Positions 55,840 through 64,000 of a DNA stretch of 64,000 nt are shown here, piece by piece. Source of the DNA: Eleginops maclovinus (taxonomy: Eukaryota; Chordata; Actinopteri; Perciformes; Eleginopidae); assembly GCF_036324505.1 (NCBI RefSeq), contig NC_086360.1, positions 3,369,546-3,433,545 of the forward strand, given 5' to 3'. The position numbers and the translations under genes are program-made. Below the pieces are notes generated by a model. That model did no database searches. It saw only the letters and a list, made by a program, of their open reading frames with translations, and was not told the DNA's origin. How positions within the stretch are numbered: position 1 is the first letter of the stretch; the number at the start of each line of letters is the position of its first letter.

Positions 55840-57237
55840 AAAGTGCAACTGAAATGAATTTTCATCTATCATTCAAATGAAATTTTGACTTTTTCTTAAA
55901 CCATCAATCCAACTTGAACTAAATTTTCCGGGCATAACTTGTTAAAACGGCCATTTAAAAGTGTGAATTATGTGGCCTTGGGTGCGAAATTGGCCATGTG
56001 ACCGTGACGTCATAGGGTTGACTCCCTTATTTGCTGGTATGGCTGGCTGCGAAAACAACATACATTTGATGGACCTATATCTCATCAAGGAACCAAAATT
56101 CTGATACAAACATCAGCAGGTCGAAAGAACACACCTCTAACATTATGTGGAAAAACTTTCGTTGAATTTAAGCCACACAAATCGATTTAATATCTATATT
56201 GTAGAGGCTCTCTGCACCTCCCGTAGGCTATGGGTAGGCTAATGGAAATGAAAGAAAGTTACCATTTTCGGCACAGGATCGGCGGGCACAAAACAGCCAT
56301 CGCTTCTACTACACGCTTATTATTATTAAGATGTTATCAATCAAATGACACAATAGTGTATGTTTGCTGTGGTAAACTGGAAAAGATTTGAACATGCCGG
56401 TTTCGCAGGTATGGCATTCTGCTGCGCTGTCTTTGACACGTTGAAACCTAACGAAGTGGCACTTTGAAATCCAGCCACTTAAAAAAAACTTGTGTGATAA
56501 TAAATGTAAGCTTAATAAACAATGGCGTTATCCCCATTATTATGCCGAAATGTATCGATCAACCAGCTACATCTACCTTAGTTCATTTTGTTTATGGCAA
56601 CGGTTGACAAGGAAGATGCTTTGCTTTGACGCAGGCTCAAGGGTATTTTCTCAGAAGCGAACAGTAAGCGAACACTATTATATGTATATTAAAAAAACAA
56701 GTCCAGTAATGTCAGATCTGGAAATTTCCGAAATAAGTGAAAGGAGCGAGACAGATAGTTCTAGTAGGCCTACAGATACAGATGGTGAGTCTGTGGAGTC
56801 GGACTATGTTGGTGCCTACCAGGATGAGCCGTTAGCCCTACCGGGCGAAAACGGAAAACAGTTCCAGTATTTTTTTGTTTCGGAAACATGTGCAGAGAGA
56901 TGCCTTCAGTGAAGCTGCTATTTTTGCAACTAACACCATTTGGCCCTCCAGCAACACAATATTTTCCACTGTGCTTTGATGTCTTAGCCATAGACGCCGC
57001 CATTACAGTTAGACTACTAGAACTTCTGTGTCAACCCTATGACGTCACGCATAAAAAAATGAATTCGCACAAAAAGACAAAATGTGGCTCCTTTTGAGCC
57101 CGTTTTAACATGACTTCCCGGATAAATTATTATCCAGACAATATCTCATTTTAATCGCAAGGCTTAGAACCTTTAGAATCAGCACCCAAAACTGTGAAAT
57201 TCCAACAATTAAAATTCGTTTCATAAGTCCTTTAATG
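55840..57237. mobile_element. Long-terminal-inverted-repeat DNA element with acidic ORF remnant
   Basis: tgacgtcatagggttgact near 56,006 is inverted as caaccctatgacgtca near 57,032. The outer parts (aaagtgcaactgaaatgaat near 55,839; inverse of cgtttcataagtccttt near 57,218) also resemble each other inversely. An interior frame encodes VMSDLEISEISERSETDSSS and then YQDEPLALPGENGK, of a sort I associate with multicopy fish transposon proteins. Family not identified. Confidence 0.5.
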
Positions 57238-57502
57238 ACACAAATATGCGCTCTCACGCTAAAGATTAGCCGCTATTAGCTTAGCATGATGAAGTTTGTT
57301 TATAGCATTACGTTAGCTGTTTACTTCTGCCTTTCCCCTTTTATTATGCCTGAAATAAGGTCAGTGGTTGACACGAGTTAAAGAGATTTTTATACTTGTT
57401 CTATGACATAATATGTCAGTTAATACACCAGTAGTGAATGTCTGAAGCTTTTCTGTTGTAGAAAACAAACAAACGTAATTAAGGTGCAAAAGGGTTCACA
57501 TT

Positions 57503-57843
57503 TAGGCCATGTTTACGCGGAAATGATCTGAACGGAAAATGCAAAAGTGGCGTTTGCGTTCTCAATTGTTATTCCGTGTTTAGACGAGCGTTTTGGGGGT
57601 GAAATCTGCGTGGAATTCCATGTTGTATGCGAGCCAGGCCGCTAGGTGGTAGTGTGAAACACTGTCACACAACACCACCAAGTCCACGCGGTTCTACCAG
57701 TTCTCGTCCAAAGCCGTCTGGTTCGCCTCCGACGAGTCGGCGCATCAACAATTTGATGGAGATTATTAATGCGCTTCTCTGTTCATTAATACCATCTGTA
57801 AAGATTTGATACAACGAGCGTTGTCGTGTAAAACAGGGCCTTA
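57503..57843. mobile_element. Small hAT-like MITE
   Basis: Left taggccatgtttacgcgg and right cgtgtaaaacagggccttag are imperfect inverted repeats around a noncoding core. Confidence 0.5.
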
Positions 57844-57849
57844 GCTTCC

Positions 57850-59960
57850 ATTAGCTTTTTACTTCTGACTCACTTATGCTTCAAACATCATAATATCTCA
57901 GTGGAGGTTCTCCTGCTCAACAAAACGTGTAAAAATCATTACCGAGGGTTTGCCACAGAGCTTCTTTTCTGTTATATTCCAAATTCATTGCACCACTCTT
58001 TCACTGTCTCTGTTCCAGTATGTTGTAGCATTTAGCCTGCTCCTGTACGCAGATAGTATGGCATCACTGCTGTTATGTGGGACCACAGTGGCCGCTTTGC
58101 CAAAAGTACCTTTGCTTCAAAGTTACTGTGTCTATAACTCAAAAACTGTTGTAATTTTCTAATTGCAATCTTCTCAATCATATGTAATGTGTCTACCACC
58201 ATCATTTGAAGAACTGTAAAACGACAACCCTACCCATCACATCCCAAACTAAACCAGTGTGTTCCACGTTAACTCTGAATGTGAAGTCTGTTGTTACTGC
58301 ATTTCCAGACTTAACAAACCTTTCTGCAGTTATTATGGGAACCTAGATTATATTTTCGAGATGGGAAAAAAAGAGACTTCATCTGTTCACACTTAGACAT
58401 GAACACACTCCAAGACACACAATGTATTTCTTTGTTTGTTTTGTAAAAGATAATTCTTATAAGTTGGAGAAATGATATTTTTATATTGTAAAAATGTTTG
58501 CATTGTGCAACAAATTTCTCAACTATATGTTTTGGTAATTTTTTACACCGCTGACACCATGTTTAAAGAAAAGGAATCGGGTCTTTTTTAAGACGGATTA
58601 GTACTCTGCGAAGGAAGCAGCCATGTTGTACAGGTTGTTTATATTTTGATTTAAAAAAAATATTACCAAAACATGTTCTTGCTTTGCAGCTATCAGCAGA
58701 ACTCAGGTCTTAATATGAGCTTCTTTTTCTTTACGTCTCACAAGTAGAGATACATGTTATCCACCACGAGGACAACATGTATCGATGTCCTCTTCATGTT
58801 GTTTTATTGATGTAATATTTAGTCATCATTATTCATCGTGTCAGTTTAAAAGTTGCTTTTGTTGTTTGTATTATTTGGAAGATAGTGTTTTTTTAGCTGA
58901 TCTCTGTGTGCTTATATGCAGATTTTAGGTCATTAACTCCTTTTATTTACCTGTGGACTAAAATGATTTGTGAACTTATTTTTCCGTGAGCTGAATAAAA
59001 GTTGCTAAAGGTTATTTTCAACTGCTGTGTACTTATTGAGCATGAAACGACACACAATTTTCTCATGGCGTTCAGGAGGGAACTCTGTAATGGATGTGTT
59101 TGGACTTGAGCTGCTTCACAAATGATATTCTAGTTGTGTTATTTTTACAATGTTTCCTAGTATATCTTTTATTCTTCTTGAACTTGGAAATAAAGTCGAG
59201 ATAAAAATCATTTTCCAAACTCAGTCTGGCAAACTGAATGGGGGTGTCGTGCCAGCAGCTTTGGAAGACTGCAAGTCAGTAAACAGGAGTGAAGGATTTT
59301 AAATACTATAAAATCAGTTGAGCAGGTGCTTTCAATTTCAGATCACACACACACACACACTTCATATAAGCAGGGCTGCTGGCTCTAGTACAGCAAGTTG
59401 ATTTCAGTTTGTGATTTTGAAATCATTTAGTACATTTTATTTTACTCGACCTGAATGAGGTCACCATTAAGAGCTGTAGCAGTGTGGAGAATCAAAATCA
59501 TTGAGAGGTGGGGGCGTGGTCCCGGGAGCAGCAGTGTCAGATTGTTTATTTAATTATAACTTTAATGTTTTTGTTAGTACATGCTGGATTGGGCACAACT
59601 ATAACCGGCAGTGGGTGCCTATTTCAGTCAGTCCCATCTGCTGTGCGGTTCATTACCTTTGGAACTCCAAATAATTATAACAGCTTCCAATAATCTGTAA
59701 ATCATCTTTGATAGATTGTCAAAAAACAAAAAAAACGAGGAAACTCAAACTCCTCCCAGAGGCTGAGCGGGAGACACCTGAACACAGTTTGGTTCTTCTG
59801 TTTGTAGGTGCGGTGTAAAAACTGAACCAGGTGGTGGGTTCTCAATCCGGCTGAGGTACAGGTAGAGATTCCATACTGTTTTGGGTGCACTCAATACAGG
59901 CTGGCTGCCACTGTTAGAGGACTTATTCTGCTCATAGTTGTACTACCTATATTATATTTC
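57850..59960. other. Intergenic or long fam169a 3' UTR
   Basis: AT-rich, with AATAAA at about 58,993 and 59,189. No exon or RNA gene is recognised. Confidence 0.35.
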
Positions 59961-59966
59961 AAGGAC

Positions 59967-60245
59967 CTCTTTTCACCCTCTGTCTGAAACCAGAGCCCAG
60001 TCTGCTGTGATTGGTTAGCTGGCCGGCTCTGTTGTGATGGGTCATCCACTGAGATGTCCCGCCCTTTAGCCAATCACGTACAATGTATTGGAGCGCTAGC
60101 CAATAGAAGTGCAAATGTTACATATTGATGTTTCAGAAGTAATGAAAGGAGTCCAATGGAGGCGTTTCAGGCGGGGAACACAGGGATTTGTCTTTGCAGA
60201 CCATTTACATGCAGAAAAACCCTATAGAACACACTGCAGGAGAGG
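59967..60245. mobile_element. TTTAAAGAGG MITE, partial copy near the zfr 3' end
   Basis: Shares cagagcccagtctgctgtga, gcgctagccaatagaag and tgcagaccatttacatgca with the copy at 23,891, in the same orientation. Confidence 0.65.
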
Positions 60246-60325
60246 TGTTGCTAACCGGAGTGTGATACACTGTCAGAGGTCAGGAGCAGATAAACCAAGG
60301 CGCAGCCCTTCAATCTGGAAATGTA

Positions 60326-60331
60326 TTTATT
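60326..60331 (-). terminator. zfr: Candidate zfr polyadenylation signal
   Basis: TTTATT on the plus strand is AATAAA on the minus strand, about 760 bp beyond the zfr stop codon. It is the only good minus-strand hexamer I see in this interval. Confidence 0.35.
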
Positions 60332-61087
60332 CTGCTGCTGGGTTTCTAAAGCAGATTGCGAAGCACAGGCAAGCATTCACAGCAGGACCTACACTTACAT
60401 TACCACCCCCCCACTTCCCAGACAGGAGTTATATTCTCATTTTCCAGTATTGAACTCATTGTAGACCTAACCAAGTTAAAAGGCAAGCAAGCCAATAAAG
60501 TTCCTCTTTATCAAGGAAAACATTTAAAAAGCCAAACAGTGCGCGATGTGAACATGGTCATGATTTCCACAAACAGAAGCCTTTATATCTATTTAAAGAT
60601 TATACAAATACTTCCAAGGAAAGAAAAGAAAAAAACAACATAAAACCACGTTAAGGGCGAACAAAGATCTCTCGACCGTTCTTCTGGATCTGAGTGCCGC
60701 TCCCCGGCTTTTATCTTCGGTGTAGCTTAGCATGGAGACAGAACACGAGCACAGCATCACGTCACCTGCACAGAAACTCGTTGGCCAAAAGAAAGTTTCA
60801 CAACGTAACAACAACACGGTCCAGCTCTGAATGCAGCTTTACAGATGAATGAAGGCGTACATTTAGCATTGAGAAACGCTCAGCTGATGCTTGGTTCCTC
60901 CACTTCAAACGGACACATGTCATCAGGTAAAAACTCAGGACTGGAAGGATCTAAACTAAAAACAACACACAGGTTACATGTGTGTTTGTGTGGTACACGT
61001 CTGTAGCTTACAAAGGAAAACAGCAACACTGGGCTTCAGCCGGTACATACCACATGTTAGTACTTTTTAAATAAACAATACAGAAGC

Positions 61088-63965
<2,878 letters not shown>

Positions 63966-64000
63966 CTTTCATTTAAAAAAAAGGTTAGCGACATGAAAAC

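Overview
The window comes from a vertebrate nuclear genome, almost certainly a ray-finned (teleost, probably percomorph) fish. It is AT-rich with GT-AG introns, long AC microsatellites and fish-type transposons (Tc1/mariner, hAT MITEs, L2-like LINEs, tRNA-derived SINEs, BEL/Pao). Four genes are recognisable by protein similarity: the 3' part of ankrd31 (+), gcnt4 (+), a complete fam169a (+), and the 3' part of zfr (-). As I recall it, the order ankrd31-gcnt4-fam169a matches the human 5q13.3 neighbourhood. zfr is convergent with fam169a.

Layout. 0.27-9.6 kb: eight ankrd31 exons (last ankyrin repeat, linker, coiled coil, RAMA-like domain, conserved C-terminus). Their introns hold a decayed Tc1/mariner copy, a hAT MITE interrupted by a solo-LTR-like insertion, and a SINE. 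10-14.5 kb: possible gcnt4 promoter, a 2.4-kb hAT-type MITE swollen by a 33-bp minisatellite, then the single gcnt4 coding exon. 14.5-36 kb: repeat-rich intergenic DNA with palindromic and TTAA-ended MITEs, two L2-like LINE remnants, SINE, an internally deleted BEL/Pao element, a hAT element with perfect 8-bp target duplications, an orphan exon-like segment and a second 33-bp minisatellite. 36.3-55.4 kb: fam169a, with a TATA/NRF1-like promoter, ten coding exons and an apparently intact Tc1 element in its second intron. 55.4-60.3 kb: fam169a 3' region and more MITEs. 60.3-64 kb: six terminal exons of zfr encoding the end of the DZF domain.

The most notable feature is the last exon of fam169a. 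It encodes about 1,600 residues of Glu-rich sequence punctuated by roughly ten copies of a short basic motif (R-x-L-R-x-G-R-K-S), and it shows signs of growth by tandem duplication. The summed coding exons are 3n+1, and a one-base frame change near 53,625 interrupts this tail. It is either a sequence error, a real truncation that adds an Arg/Gly-rich terminus, or something regulated.

The genes do not form a pathway. ANKRD31 acts in meiotic break formation, GCNT4 in Golgi O-glycan branching, FAM169A at the nuclear envelope/lamina and ZFR in RNA binding and splicing. Exon coordinates were read by eye from splice signals and phase bookkeeping: the ankrd31 exons sum to 1,392 nt and the zfr exons to 630 nt, both multiples of three.
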